DNA from: Marinobacterium stanieri
GTDB taxonomy: Bacteria; Pseudomonadota; Gammaproteobacteria; Pseudomonadales; Balneatricaceae
Reading direction: 5' to 3'
Assembly: GCF_900155945.1 (NCBI RefSeq)
Contig: NZ_FTMN01000001.1
Coordinates: 697,682 to 761,681, forward strand
DNA: 64,000 nt
Positions 17,437-26,514 of this stretch are shown here, in pieces (within the stretch, counting starts at the first letter, position 1; each line of letters starts with the position of its first letter). The notes beneath the pieces are model-generated. The model made no database searches, was not told the origin of the DNA, and saw nothing but the letters and a program-made list of their open reading frames with translations. A program made the translations under genes and the position numbers.

Positions 17437-17891
17437 ACACACTCCAGGTATTTATACCAGGGAGCGGGCAGCGAAAGCTGGTAACCTCCTCGCCCGCTCT
17501 GACTAACGAACACGCACAGCCGATAACAGATTCCCCTGGTGCTGCACCTGGCTTCCACCTCCCAGGTTCCAGAGGCAGGCGCGTCTCCCCTGCCCGCCAA
17601 GGTGAAAATTATACAGAACGATAAAATCAATATTGCTATTATGTTTTCAATAAGATTTACTGATCATTATTAATAAGAATTTTGATCATCTAAAATCCTG
17701 TATAAAGCATTCAATTTTTTGCACTGTTATTTTCCATTGAAATAATATGCCCCCTTATGAATAAAAGTTAAAACACTTTCAATCATTTACCTACTACAGG
17801 CATTGATAATCTCACTGATAGAATTCACATCAATGGTTAACGACTTAACCACTTTAAAAATTTTGATATTGAATTTATACCGAGGTTAAAA
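17437..17891. other. AT-rich intergenic region upstream of a small exported protein
   Basis: No convincing gene. The first 180 bp are ordinary in composition; from about 17620 the sequence becomes strongly AT-rich with several TTGATA/TATAAT-like words, fitting a promoter region or long 5' leader for the next gene. No single promoter could be chosen. Confidence 0.5.
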
Positions 17892-18239
17892 ATGTCTACT
17901 AAAACTTCTTCCGTTAAAAACACTATCGCTGCTGTCGCTTTTTCTGCTCTGGCTTTTTCAACCTCTGGTGCTTTTGCATCTACACTGGAGTCAGCTGAAT
18001 ATGGCAATACTGCATGGGACTGGTGGAAAAACGGCAGCAGCCAGATTGAAGCTGCATCAACCCAGGTCAATACTGATTACATTGCTCATCCTGAAACACG
18101 TTCATCCGAATTCGGTCACGTGCCTTTTAACAGCTGGAGCACTTCCAACGATAAGGATGCCACACTGGGCAGCAATGAGAGCTTCCGTGAAGTGAGTCCT
18201 GAATTTGGCAATTTTCCGATTAACTGGTACGAGGGTTAA
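17892..18239 (+). CDS. Small exported protein with three EFG-type repeats, function unknown
   Basis: A 115-aa protein with a clear signal peptide (basic N-terminus, hydrophobic core, cleavage near AFA-S, residue 29). The mature part holds three related motifs: SAEYGNTAWDWW (34-45), SSEFGHVPFNSW (71-82) and SPEFGNFPINWY (102-113), each a short acidic-aromatic-glycine unit ending in tryptophan. I do not recognise the family. Start ATG 17892 follows ACCGAGGTT. A hairpin follows the gene. It is monocistronic and not linked in function to either neighbour. Confidence 0.75.
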   Translation: MSTKTSSVKNTIAAVAFSALAFSTSGAFASTLESAEYGNTAWDWWKNGSSQIEAASTQVNTDYIAHPETRSSEFGHVPFNSWSTSNDKDATLGSNESFREVSPEFGNFPINWYEG

Positions 18240-18264
18240 TCGTACCGATTAAAGCCAAGTCTAT

Positions 18265-18284
18265 AGCCCACCGAAAGGTGGGCT
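18265..18284. terminator. Small GC hairpin between convergent genes
   Basis: AGCCCACC - GAAA - GGTGGGCT, a perfect 8-bp stem with a stable tetraloop, 25 bp after the small exported protein and before the end of the leftward mocA-like gene. No clear U-tract on either side. Confidence 0.6.
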
Positions 18285-18342
18285 AAAAGGCCGAGAAACC
18301 CTTTTAAATCCGCTTTAGAAAACGGCTACTCTTGCCATCACC

Positions 18343-18960
18343 TCACTGCTGAACGAGTTGCTCAGGCGTATCGATGTCGGCTATCACGCCGCTATCCTCC
18401 AGATCGATATAAAGCAGACTATCAGAATTTTCCCGGATAACGGTCCGAGCCCCCTCATCCCCATTCAGGTGAATGAGAGACGGCCAAAAATCACGTCCAA
18501 ATAATACCGGGTGCCCAGGCATCCCCTGATAGCGGGGGCGGACAATTTGGCTGCGGCATCCGGCGCTTATCAGATTCGAGAATGTGTCTGTCTGTATACC
18601 GGGCATATCACCCAACATAATGGCGAGGCTGTCCACATCACTGAGCTTGGGGTCCGCCTGTACAGCTCGCACCGCATCAGCAATACTGGCACCAAGCCCC
18701 TGCGCTGCAGACGGCGCATGCAATACGGGAAGGTCAGCGGGAATCCCCAAAACTGTAGCATCGTCCTCTGGACGAATGACGACAGCTACCTGATAGCTAG
18801 CCGTACTAACCGTGGAGCGTAACTGTGCCAATGTGGTTGCCAGCAAAGTGCGCCCATCAGCCATAATCGCATGACGCTTGTCAGCGGTGCCAAAACGGCG
18901 GGAAAACCCCGCTGCCATCACCAGTACCAGAACCCTGGCGGCTTGTTCAGAGCTGATCAC
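18343..18960 (-). CDS. MobA/MocA-like nucleotidyltransferase (molybdenum cofactor modification)
   Basis: A 205-aa NTP-transferase. VLVMAAGFSRRFG at the N-terminus is the nucleotide-binding loop, AIMLGDMPG the metal-binding region, and PRYQGMPGHPVLFGRDFW is typical of MocA (cytidylyltransferase) rather than MobA. The predicted start is GTG 18960, 14 bp inside the end of xdhC, so the two are coupled. It is expected to convert molybdopterin to the dinucleotide form required by the molybdenum hydroxylase encoded upstream in the same operon. Confidence 0.85.
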   Translation of the reverse strand: MISSEQAARVLVLVMAAGFSRRFGTADKRHAIMADGRTLLATTLAQLRSTVSTASYQVAVVIRPEDDATVLGIPADLPVLHAPSAAQGLGASIADAVRAVQADPKLSDVDSLAIMLGDMPGIQTDTFSNLISAGCRSQIVRPRYQGMPGHPVLFGRDFWPSLIHLNGDEGARTVIRENSDSLLYIDLEDSGVIADIDTPEQLVQQ

Positions 18961-19927
18961 GTTTGATACCGCGCTGAACCCGAAGCACGTCAGCCATTAC
19001 CGCCAGCGCAATCTCCGCGGGGGTTTTACTGCCCAGTGACAGGCCGATCGGCATCTGGATACGCGCCAGCTGATCCGGATTCAGTCCCCCGGTAGAGAGT
19101 AACCGCGCCGCACGCTTATCCGAGGTCAGGCGCGATCCCATCACACCGATGTAGAAGGCATCGGTGCGCACCGCCTCAATCATGGCAAGATCATCTATAC
19201 GCGGGTCATGCGTCACCGCCACTACCGCAGTTTGCTGGTGGCAATTGCCGGGCTTGGCGATAAACATGGATGGCAGGATTTTCTCCAGTCGGACACCCGC
19301 CAGGCTAAAGTCCCGATACTCCTCTTCACGAGGCTCGCAAACGATCACCTCATAGCCGAGACTCACCGCAAACTCCGCACAGGGAATAGCGACACTGGAG
19401 AGGCCCGCGATAATCAAGCGCAGAGAGGGTCCCATACGCACGCTGACACGGTCTGTACCAACCTCCACCCGGGCACCACCTGAGCTATCCACCGCAACCA
19501 GGGAACAGGAGCCATCAACCAGAGAAATGCAGCGCAGCTTCTGTTCACGACCACGCATCACCGCTGCCAAATCGGCCAGATGATGACCGTTGCCCTCATC
19601 CGGCTCCAGCCGCTCGATCAGTACATCAAGGATACCGCCGCAAGGCAGTTGAATATGCGGCCGGTTATCCTCAGAGCGCAGTCCATACCTTTCGGTGCAT
19701 ACCCGCTGACTGAACTCGCCCGCCTGCAGCCGCTCAAGGAAGTCCTCCTCGACACAGCCGCCGGACAGAGAGCCCAGATGCCGACCATCAGCTTTCGCCA
19801 CCATGATCGACCCCGGTTCCCGTGGGGATGAGCCAAAGGTGGAGAGCACAGTACAGAGCCAGACGGTTTCACTGGCGTTAAGCCATTCCCGCGCCTGCTC
19901 CACCACCTGTAGATCAAGATGCTGCAT
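18947..19927 (-). CDS. XdhC-family molybdenum cofactor insertion protein
   Basis: A 326-aa XdhC/CoxI-type protein: STFGSSPREPGSIMVAKADG at the N-terminus, GSLSGGCVEEDF, a Rossmann-like domain, then TAVVAVTHDPRIDD and YIGVMGSRLTSDKRAARL. Such chaperones hold and sulfurate the cofactor and insert it into xanthine dehydrogenase-type enzymes. It lies between the iorB-like and mocA-like genes of one leftward operon. Confidence 0.92.
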   Translation of the reverse strand: MQHLDLQVVEQAREWLNASETVWLCTVLSTFGSSPREPGSIMVAKADGRHLGSLSGGCVEEDFLERLQAGEFSQRVCTERYGLRSEDNRPHIQLPCGGILDVLIERLEPDEGNGHHLADLAAVMRGREQKLRCISLVDGSCSLVAVDSSGGARVEVGTDRVSVRMGPSLRLIIAGLSSVAIPCAEFAVSLGYEVIVCEPREEEYRDFSLAGVRLEKILPSMFIAKPGNCHQQTAVVAVTHDPRIDDLAMIEAVRTDAFYIGVMGSRLTSDKRAARLLSTGGLNPDQLARIQMPIGLSLGSKTPAEIALAVMADVLRVQRGIKRDQL

Positions 19928-19968
19928 TAAATGCTTCGATTAACCTCTTTCTTAAACTGCACGGCGGG

Positions 19969-22347
19969 TCAACCTTTGAGCTGATCGGCGACAGGCAGGC
20001 TGCGGATACGCTTGCCCGATGCGGCAAAAATGGCGTTACACAGTGCCGGCGCCACCGGCGGCAGACCTGGCTCACCTACACCGCCCATCGGATGCTCCAC
20101 GCTGTTATTCACGGCATAGGTATTGATCTGCTTCGGGATCTGGTTAATACGTGGCACCAGATAGGTATCGAAGTTGTTCTGCTGGATCACACCATCCTGC
20201 GCAGTAATCTCGGTCATCATGGCAATGCCGACGCCCATAACGCAGGCGCCCTCCAGCTGGGAAGCCACACGGTCCGGGTTGACCTGAGGGCCACAGTCAA
20301 AGGCGATATCGGCACGGTGGATAATCACCTCACCGGCGTCTGTCACCTCCACATCCATCACCACGGCACAGTAGGAGGCGAAGCTCTGGTGCACCGCCAG
20401 TCCAAGACCACGATTGGCGGGCATCTCTTTGCCCCACCCCGCTTCCCTGGTAGCACGCTCAATCACGGCACGGTAACGGGCAATGTTGATCGGATACTTG
20501 TCCGGATCTTCACCATAGTTGAACACATCACCTTGACTGCGCGGATCGATTTTTCGATCCGGGCCAAGCAGCTCCAGCAGGAAATCCTTGTGATCTCGAC
20601 CTGCCTGATGCGCCAGTTCAGCCACAAAGCTCTGGATGGCAAAGGCATGGGGGAGGTTGTAAACGGAGCGGAACCAGCCGATACGAATATGCCCTTCCGC
20701 CTCACCGTTCTCCTGCTGGATCGCCGGGATATCGAACGGCATGTTACGAATTCCCATCCCCAGCTCAAAGTCAGACTTGTGCTCCGCACCCGGTGCAAAC
20801 AGCGAACTGATACTTGGCGACAGGGAGCGATGCAGCCAACCGCTGACCTTGCCCTGATCGTCGAAGTAGGCTTCCAGATGCTCCAGCGCCACGGTGTGGA
20901 AAAAACCGTTATGCAGGTCATCCTCACGGGTCCACTGTACGCGCACCGGACGGCCGCCCATCGCCCTGGACAGGTCCGCCGCTTCGAACACATAGTCCGG
21001 CTTGGCTTTACGGCCGAAGCCTCCGCCCATCAAGCCGCACTGCACGATTACCTTTTCTGGCTCCAGCCCCAAGCGCTTGGCAACACCATCACGAGCCGCC
21101 TGCGGATTCTGCACCGAAGTCCAGACATCGGCGCTGTCATCGTTGATACGCACGATAGCCGCCATGGGTTCCATCGGCGCCTGCGCCATATGCGGCGCAT
21201 AATAGTTCACGCTGAGCGTATCGGACGCCCCCGCTTTGGCTGCAGCGATATTTCCGCTGGAACGTGCCACCTTGCCTGGCTCCTGAGAGCGTTTTTCCAG
21301 CAGTTCGCGGAACGCCTTGGAATCGTAGCGGCCGTTGGCGCCGGCAGGCTCGTTATCCCATTCGATGCGAAGCGCCTGACGGCCCTTGATCGCCGCCCAG
21401 GTGTTTTCCGCCAGCACCGCCACGCCCCCCATGGGCTCAAAGCCGGAAGGCTGGGTCGCGGTCGGCATCTCGATCACCTTGACCACACCGGGTACGGCCA
21501 GAGCTGCACTGTCATCATAGGATTTAACGGCGGCGCCGTAGGATGGCGGGCGCGCAATCACCGCGTAAAGCATACCGTCCCAGCTGACATCCGCCGCGTA
21601 CTGCGCCCGGCCGGTGAGAATATCCATGCCATCTGCCGCCAGCGGCTGCTTGTTTTCACCCCGGGGGTAGGCTTCCGGCTCGCGCATGATGTAGCGCCAC
21701 TGATCCGGAGATTTCAGCGTCACGGTGTCACGATCAGGCACCGGCAGGTCTGCGGCAGCGGTGGCCAGCTCGCCAAAGCTCAGTGTCCGCTGGGTCGGGG
21801 TATGTATGACCAAATGCACACCGGCAGTACATTCGCTGATCGGCACGCCCCAGTGTTTGGCCGCCGCCTGCTCAAGCATGGTACGTGCAGCGGCACCGGC
21901 ACGGCGCAGGGAATAAAACCAGTGGCGCATGGAACGCGAGCCGTCGGTATTCTGGTTTCCATACACCTCTTCGTGGGCGATCGCCTGCTTGACCACGACC
22001 TGATCCCAGTCGGCGCCCAGCTCATCCGCCACCACCAGCGCAACGCTGGTGCGAATCCCCTGGCCCATTTCGCCACGATGGTTAATCAGGGTCACGGTGC
22101 CATCGGGTTCGATACTGATAAATACGTCCGGGTTATCCACCACACCATGGGGCATGGCATCGCCGCCGTACTTCTGTTCTTCTTCGGCCAGGACGGGCGT
22201 CCAGCGTGCAGCAATCACCAGAGCACCAACGGCGGTCATCCCCTTGAGAAATCCGCGGCGGCTGACATTAGCCAGTTTTACATCGGCATCTTTTTCATCC
22301 GATTGCTCAGCACGACCGAACTTGCGTGGAAAAATGGACGTGCTCAT
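19969..22347 (-). CDS. Molybdenum hydroxylase large subunit (isoquinoline 1-oxidoreductase beta type), Tat signal
   Basis: A 792-aa molybdopterin-binding subunit. A twin-arginine signal, [18 protein letters not shown], lies near residue 30, so the enzyme is probably periplasmic. The N-terminal domain has [13 protein letters not shown]; later [16 protein letters not shown] and the C-terminal [18 protein letters not shown] are family hallmarks. Members oxidise aldehydes or N-heterocycles with water-derived oxygen and pass electrons to an Fe-S subunit and cytochromes. Its start overlaps the iorA-like stop. The substrate is not known; no catabolic gene sits in the operon. Confidence 0.9.
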   Translation of the reverse strand: MSTSIFPRKFGRAEQSDEKDADVKLANVSRRGFLKGMTAVGALVIAARWTPVLAEEEQKYGGDAMPHGVVDNPDVFISIEPDGTVTLINHRGEMGQGIRTSVALVVADELGADWDQVVVKQAIAHEEVYGNQNTDGSRSMRHWFYSLRRAGAAARTMLEQAAAKHWGVPISECTAGVHLVIHTPTQRTLSFGELATAAADLPVPDRDTVTLKSPDQWRYIMREPEAYPRGENKQPLAADGMDILTGRAQYAADVSWDGMLYAVIARPPSYGAAVKSYDDSAALAVPGVVKVIEMPTATQPSGFEPMGGVAVLAENTWAAIKGRQALRIEWDNEPAGANGRYDSKAFRELLEKRSQEPGKVARSSGNIAAAKAGASDTLSVNYYAPHMAQAPMEPMAAIVRINDDSADVWTSVQNPQAARDGVAKRLGLEPEKVIVQCGLMGGGFGRKAKPDYVFEAADLSRAMGGRPVRVQWTREDDLHNGFFHTVALEHLEAYFDDQGKVSGWLHRSLSPSISSLFAPGAEHKSDFELGMGIRNMPFDIPAIQQENGEAEGHIRIGWFRSVYNLPHAFAIQSFVAELAHQAGRDHKDFLLELLGPDRKIDPRSQGDVFNYGEDPDKYPINIARYRAVIERATREAGWGKEMPANRGLGLAVHQSFASYCAVVMDVEVTDAGEVIIHRADIAFDCGPQVNPDRVASQLEGACVMGVGIAMMTEITAQDGVIQQNNFDTYLVPRINQIPKQINTYAVNNSVEHPMGGVGEPGLPPVAPALCNAIFAASGKRIRSLPVADQLKG

Positions 22348-22841
22348 GCCTTCACCTCCGTGAACAATGACTCATCAATAGCGGCGCTACCCTTCCGAGA
22401 CGCGCGCTTGATCGCTTTGCGGATACGAGGATAGGTGCCGCAACGGCAGATATTACCGCTCATGCCGTTGTCGATCTGTTCATCTGACGGGCTGGGGTTG
22501 TTCTTCAGCAGAGACACGGCGCTCATCACCTGGCCACCCTGGCAATAACCGCACTGGGCCACAGCTTCATCCATCCAGGCCTCCTGTACAGCCTGTCCGA
22601 CCGGGTCATTTTCCATCGCTTCAATGGTAGTAATCTGTTTGCCTTCAGCCTGGGAGATCGGTGTCATACAGGAGCGGATCGGGCTGCCGTTCAGATGTAC
22701 GGTGCAGGCGCCACACATCGCCAGCCCACAACCGAAGCGGGTGCCGGTCAGTTTCAAGGTATCGCGCAGAACCCAGAGAATTGGGGTATCCGCTGGAACA
22801 TCCAACGATTGGCGTTTACCGTTCACGGTCACTTCTATCAT
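22344..22841 (-). CDS. Molybdenum hydroxylase [2Fe-2S] subunit (isoquinoline 1-oxidoreductase alpha type)
   Basis: A 165-aa protein with two [2Fe-2S] clusters: a plant-ferredoxin motif [16 protein letters not shown] followed by RSC, and a four-helix domain with QCGYCQGGQ and [12 protein letters not shown]. It lacks a signal peptide and would be exported with the Tat-signal partner. It is the first gene of the leftward operon iorA-iorB-xdhC-mocA-like; GGAA lies upstream of its ATG. Confidence 0.93.
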   Translation of the reverse strand: MIEVTVNGKRQSLDVPADTPILWVLRDTLKLTGTRFGCGLAMCGACTVHLNGSPIRSCMTPISQAEGKQITTIEAMENDPVGQAVQEAWMDEAVAQCGYCQGGQVMSAVSLLKNNPSPSDEQIDNGMSGNICRCGTYPRIRKAIKRASRKGSAAIDESLFTEVKA

Positions 22842-23525
22842 CGGTTCTTTCCTCCACTTCCCGCCCCCTTACCAAGGAGTCGGCTGACAGGCTGTTGGTT
22901 AGCTTTTTTATTACTTGCTACTGAAGACACAGGCTTTGCAGGCCTCAACAATGGCCAAGCGCTATCCAGCGCCAGCCTTATCTTGAAAACCAAAGCAGGA
23001 GAAGTCCGGAGCATGCTGCCGGCCTGCTCGCAAGGATATAGCTCAGTAGCAAAATTTTGATCATCTGAAAAAATAGATCAGGGAGGGAATAACTTAAACG
23101 TCTATTACTCGCTAATTCTTGCCTATTAATCTTTATCTGGCGCGTTACCCAGTAGCTGCTGACCGCTCTATTGCAAAAATCGGACTGCCCTGTAAGTCTT
23201 TCATGTATCACCTGTTGCTTAGGGTTTTCGAGGTATCCAAGCAGCCTGCGGCCCAGTAAACACGTTGTCGCATCATTCCCACCCCGCTTCCCCCCCTCCG
23301 CGTCCCAAAAAGTGTCCCAACAGATTCACCATAGCCACACGCGTCCCTGCATTCACTTGATGATTTGAACCCTGTCTACTCAGGTCAAAAAACCTTCTGA
23401 CCGTTGAGACGACCGCACTTATCTGCAAATATCACGAGATATCACTGTTTATCAAAAAACGATCAATAGAGAGATTTTCTGGCAGCGCTAACATACGCAA
23501 CGTCATCAACACACGGAGAAAAAAC
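22842..23525. other. Non-coding region between the molybdenum operon and the 45-aa/HTH cassette
   Basis: About 680 bp without a supportable gene. The left end should hold the promoter of the leftward molybdenum operon and the right end that of the small rightward gene. Base composition falls towards the AT-rich cassette. No tRNA, integrase or convincing attachment site was seen. Confidence 0.5.
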
Positions 23526-23663
23526 ATGACTAAGCGTAAAAACCACGACGCCGACATCAAGAACCGCAACCTTGGAACTGATGGTACCAACATCACTTAT
23601 GACAAGGCACAAGGACATCGAGGGTGGCAGAAGAACCCCAAGCAAGGCGGTCGTAAGAAGTAA
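23526..23663 (+). CDS. 45-residue highly charged small protein, function unknown
   Basis: The ATG at 23526 follows GGAG (23515-23518) at seven bases and opens a 45-codon frame ending TAA at 23661-23663. The product is very hydrophilic and basic: it begins MTKRKNHDADIKNRN, has a glycine/threonine centre (GTDGTN) and a QGHRGWQKNPKQGGRKK tail. There is no signal or membrane segment. It lies 46 bp before the HTH gene in the same direction, so the two probably form one transcript. I do not recognise a characterised function. Confidence 0.65.
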   Translation: MTKRKNHDADIKNRNLGTDGTNITYDKAQGHRGWQKNPKQGGRKK

Positions 23664-23709
23664 TTGCAAGCAGCAGGGGCACTCGCCCCCCCCTCCTCAA
23701 GGTCATAAG

Positions 23710-24375
23710 ATGGATACGATGGAAAAAGGGAAAAACGCTCGTAAGAAACCATTCAAATGGACGAAAGAGCTGGTTCGTCTCGCCCTGAATGATGGATGGA
23801 CCCAGCAGGACATTGCACAAAAATGCCGTACACAACAATCCATCGTCAGCGCTTGGAAAAAAGGCACGAAGAAAGCTTCCGAAGCACAGCTAATAGAACT
23901 ACTCAAGATCTACGGCCACAAACTTAGGCGAAGTAGTTTTAGAGTCTATTGGAACCTAGACTCTGAAACGCTGGCCAAACGCTTCTTTAAAGTCGAAGGA
24001 AGAGTCATCCTTTCCCATGCGTTTTATGACCCCCGACGAGACAAGCACGGAAAGCTGGTAAAGAAAATTCCGACACTAAAGCTTGTCGTCCATCACCAAG
24101 GAGATGATCAGTTCAGAGCCGTTATCCAGAAAAGGATAACGTTAAGCAATACCAACGAAGAGATTGAATGCAGCATAGAAGATGCTTTCTGGTCCTCTAC
24201 GATCTACAAGCCCATGACTTCTGCTGTACTTATCAATTTTGTAGACCAATTCGCGAACAAGGGACTACCTGGGCTTCCAAGCGATGCTTGTACTCTCCCT
24301 TTCATTATCCGCCAAGCGCTGCTGTATCACGGCTTCCTCGTTGAAGATGTTGAGGAGTACCCAGCTGTTTGGTAG
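23710..24375 (+). CDS. Helix-turn-helix protein with an unknown C-terminal domain
   Basis: A 221-aa protein. After a lysine-rich start, residues about 17-60 form an XRE-like helix-turn-helix (ALNDGWTQQDIAQKCRTQQS, then VSAWKKGTKK). The remaining 150 residues form a domain I cannot name, with HAFYDPRRDKHGKLVKKIP, LKLVVHHQGDDQFRAV and a terminal VEEYPAVW. Start ATG 23710 has AAGG at 23699-23702; a longer open frame upstream overlaps the small gene and is unlikely. Lower GC than its neighbours suggests acquisition. It could regulate the cassette or act in defence; neither is shown. Confidence 0.7.
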   Translation: MDTMEKGKNARKKPFKWTKELVRLALNDGWTQQDIAQKCRTQQSIVSAWKKGTKKASEAQLIELLKIYGHKLRRSSFRVYWNLDSETLAKRFFKVEGRVILSHAFYDPRRDKHGKLVKKIPTLKLVVHHQGDDQFRAVIQKRITLSNTNEEIECSIEDAFWSSTIYKPMTSAVLINFVDQFANKGLPGLPSDACTLPFIIRQALLYHGFLVEDVEEYPAVW

Positions 24376-24861
24376 CGTACTCTAACCCCCTATAGGACAT
24401 GAGCACCTTGACGCTCTAATGAGTCGACGAACTCACTGTCTGCACACTCTATTGGGTTAGCCTCGTGTACTGCCCTTTGCACACACGATGCAACGCAGAT
24501 ACATCGGAATACATGGCCGCTGCCCTGCAACAGGGATAGAAGAAAGGGAAACTGATTATTCGAAACGTCGCCATGTTAAATGGGTATGGGGTGGGACCGC
24601 GCCCAAGCCGTCAGCCTCTGGCCGCTTGGGCGCAACCTTTTTTCTCTACCCGTGATTAAGTTTATCTTTTGCCATACGAACATCTCTCCGAATAGCTTTC
24701 AATACTTACCAGGAAACCTAATATTAAAAGTCGCATCCATCTTCCCACGGACAACATCTTCAAGTTTTCTGCATTAATACCTCTCATTTTCAGGTGATGG
24801 CCCGGCTGAAATATCAACTGCCGACTGAGTTGACTGCAACTCAAGGGCAACTAACGCGCAC
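24376..24861. other. Non-coding region after the HTH gene
   Basis: About 485 bp without a plausible gene between convergent transcripts. It contains the terminator at 24599-24642 and several short inverted repeats, among them GAGTTG-ACTG-CAACTC at 24827-24842 just after the ETF-QO gene. No reverse transcriptase or other partner gene for the HTH cassette follows. Confidence 0.5.
24599..24642 (+). terminator. Rho-independent terminator after the HTH cassette
   Basis: Stem GCGCCCAAGC (24599-24608) / GCTTGGGCGC (24624-24633), then AACC and a run of T. It lies 220 bp after the HTH stop, so the transcript has a long 3' region or a separate small RNA ends here. Confidence 0.8.
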
Positions 24862-26514
24862 CTACATATTTGGATAGTTGGGCCCGCCCATCCCCTCGGG
24901 TACAACCCAGGTAATGTTCTGCGCCGGGTCCTTGATGTCGCAGGTCTTGCAATGCACACAGTTCTGGCCGTTGATCTGGAACTGAGGCCCATCATCACCT
25001 TCAACCACTTCATACACGCCCGCCGGGCAGAAGCGCTGCGCCGGTTCGGCGAACAACGGCAGGTTGTGCGCGATGGGGATAGCTGCATCCTTCAACTGAA
25101 GATGACAGGGCTGATCTTCTTCATGGTTGGTATTGGACAGGAATACCGACGAGGGTTTGTCGAACGACAGCACGCCATCCGGCTTGGGGTAGTCGATTTT
25201 CGAGACCTGATCCACTGGCTTGAGCTGGGCGTGGTCCTCGTGACGGTCATGCAGGGTGACCGGGATTTTGCCACCGAACCAGTTCTGGTCGACATAGTTG
25301 AACGCGCCACCCAGCCAGGTGCCCAGCTTGTGCATCGCCGGGCCGAAGTTGCGAGAGCGGTAAAGCTCGTCATACAGCCAGGAGTTTTTGAACGCATCGG
25401 TATAGCCGGACAGATCACGACCGCCTTCATCACCGGCCAGCAGGGCTGTGCTAATGGCTTCTGCCGCCAGCATGCCGGACTTCATTGCCGTATGAGTGCC
25501 CTTGATCTTGGCAAAGTTCAGCGTGCCGGCATCACAGCCGACCAGCAGCGCGCCGGGCATGGTCATTTTCGGCAGCGCATTAAAGCCGCCCTTGGCGATG
25601 GCGCGTGCACCATAAGACACACGTTTGCCGCCTTCCAGCACCGCACTGATCTCCGGGTGATGCTTCATGCGCTGAAACTCATCAAAGGGGCTCAGCCAGG
25701 GGTTTGAGTAGTTCAGGTCAGTGATCAAACCAACGACTACCTGGCTATTATCAGTGTGATAAAGGAAGAAACCACCGCTGGCACCAGCTTCGCTCAAAGG
25801 CCAGCCTGAGCCGTGCACTACCAGACCGGGCTTATGCTTGGCGGGGTCGATATCCCAGAGTTCCTTGATGCCGATACCGTAATGCTGGGGGTCGGCATCC
25901 TGATCCAGCTTGAAGCGGCTGATCAGCTGCTTTCCCAGATGGCCTCGGCAGCCTTCGGTAAACAGGGTGTATTTGGCGTGCAGTTCCATGCCCGGCATGT
26001 AGTTGGGGCCCTGCTCGCCGTCAGCGGTCACGCCCATATCGCCGGTGGCGATACCTTTGACACTACCATCATCGTTGAACAGCACCTCGGCTGCGGCAAA
26101 CCCCGGGAAGACTTCCACGCCCAAAGCTTCGGCCTGCTCAGCCAGCCAGCGGCAGACATTGCCCAGACTGACGATATAGTTGCCGTCGTTGTGCATCGGT
26201 TTGGGCACGACAGCGTTGGGCAATACCGTTACGCGCTCGGCGTCTTTCAGCATCACCACGCGGTCTTCGGTCACCGCCGTATTCAGCGGTGCGCCCTGCT
26301 CCTTCCAGTCAGGAAAGAGTTCGTCCAGCGCGCGCGTTTCCATCACCGCACCGGAGAGGATGTGGGCACCCACTTCGGAGCCTTTTTCGACCACACAGAC
26401 CGTCAGTTCCTGCTCGGCCGCCTGTGCCTGCTGCATCAACCGGCAGGCAGCCGACAGCCCGGCGGGGCCGGCACCGACGATCACCACATCAAATTCCATC
26501 GATTCACGACTCAT
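24862..26514 (-). CDS. Electron transfer flavoprotein-ubiquinone oxidoreductase
   Basis: A 550-aa ETF-QO. The FAD motif VVIVGAGPAGLSAACRL is at the N-terminus; the C-terminal [4Fe-4S] module has CPAGVYEV and CVHCKTCDIKDPAQNITWV. It moves electrons from acyl-CoA dehydrogenases, via ETF, to the quinone pool. The start ATG 26514 overlaps the stop of the TetR gene (ATGA), with GAGG ten bases upstream; a further ATG at 26523 is too close to that site. As last gene of the steroid run it serves the many acyl-CoA dehydrogenases encoded here; ETF itself is not in the window. Confidence 0.95.
   Translation of the reverse strand: MSRESMEFDVVIVGAGPAGLSAACRLMQQAQAAEQELTVCVVEKGSEVGAHILSGAVMETRALDELFPDWKEQGAPLNTAVTEDRVVMLKDAERVTVLPNAVVPKPMHNDGNYIVSLGNVCRWLAEQAEALGVEVFPGFAAAEVLFNDDGSVKGIATGDMGVTADGEQGPNYMPGMELHAKYTLFTEGCRGHLGKQLISRFKLDQDADPQHYGIGIKELWDIDPAKHKPGLVVHGSGWPLSEAGASGGFFLYHTDNSQVVVGLITDLNYSNPWLSPFDEFQRMKHHPEISAVLEGGKRVSYGARAIAKGGFNALPKMTMPGALLVGCDAGTLNFAKIKGTHTAMKSGMLAAEAISTALLAGDEGGRDLSGYTDAFKNSWLYDELYRSRNFGPAMHKLGTWLGGAFNYVDQNWFGGKIPVTLHDRHEDHAQLKPVDQVSKIDYPKPDGVLSFDKPSSVFLSNTNHEEDQPCHLQLKDAAIPIAHNLPLFAEPAQRFCPAGVYEVVEGDDGPQFQINGQNCVHCKTCDIKDPAQNITWVVPEGMGGPNYPNM

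Noticed and set aside
20092-22434. A 780-codon open frame on the plus strand opposite the molybdenum hydroxylase gene
   Set aside because: It is the mirror of a well-recognised gene in high-GC DNA; the translation is His/Gly/Arg-rich with no family motif and no ribosome site.
23526-24861. A retron (HTH accessory gene plus structured RNA)
   Set aside because: No reverse transcriptase frame with a catalytic YADD-type motif exists in the window, and no convincing msr-msd fold was seen; only the HTH and small-protein pair remain.
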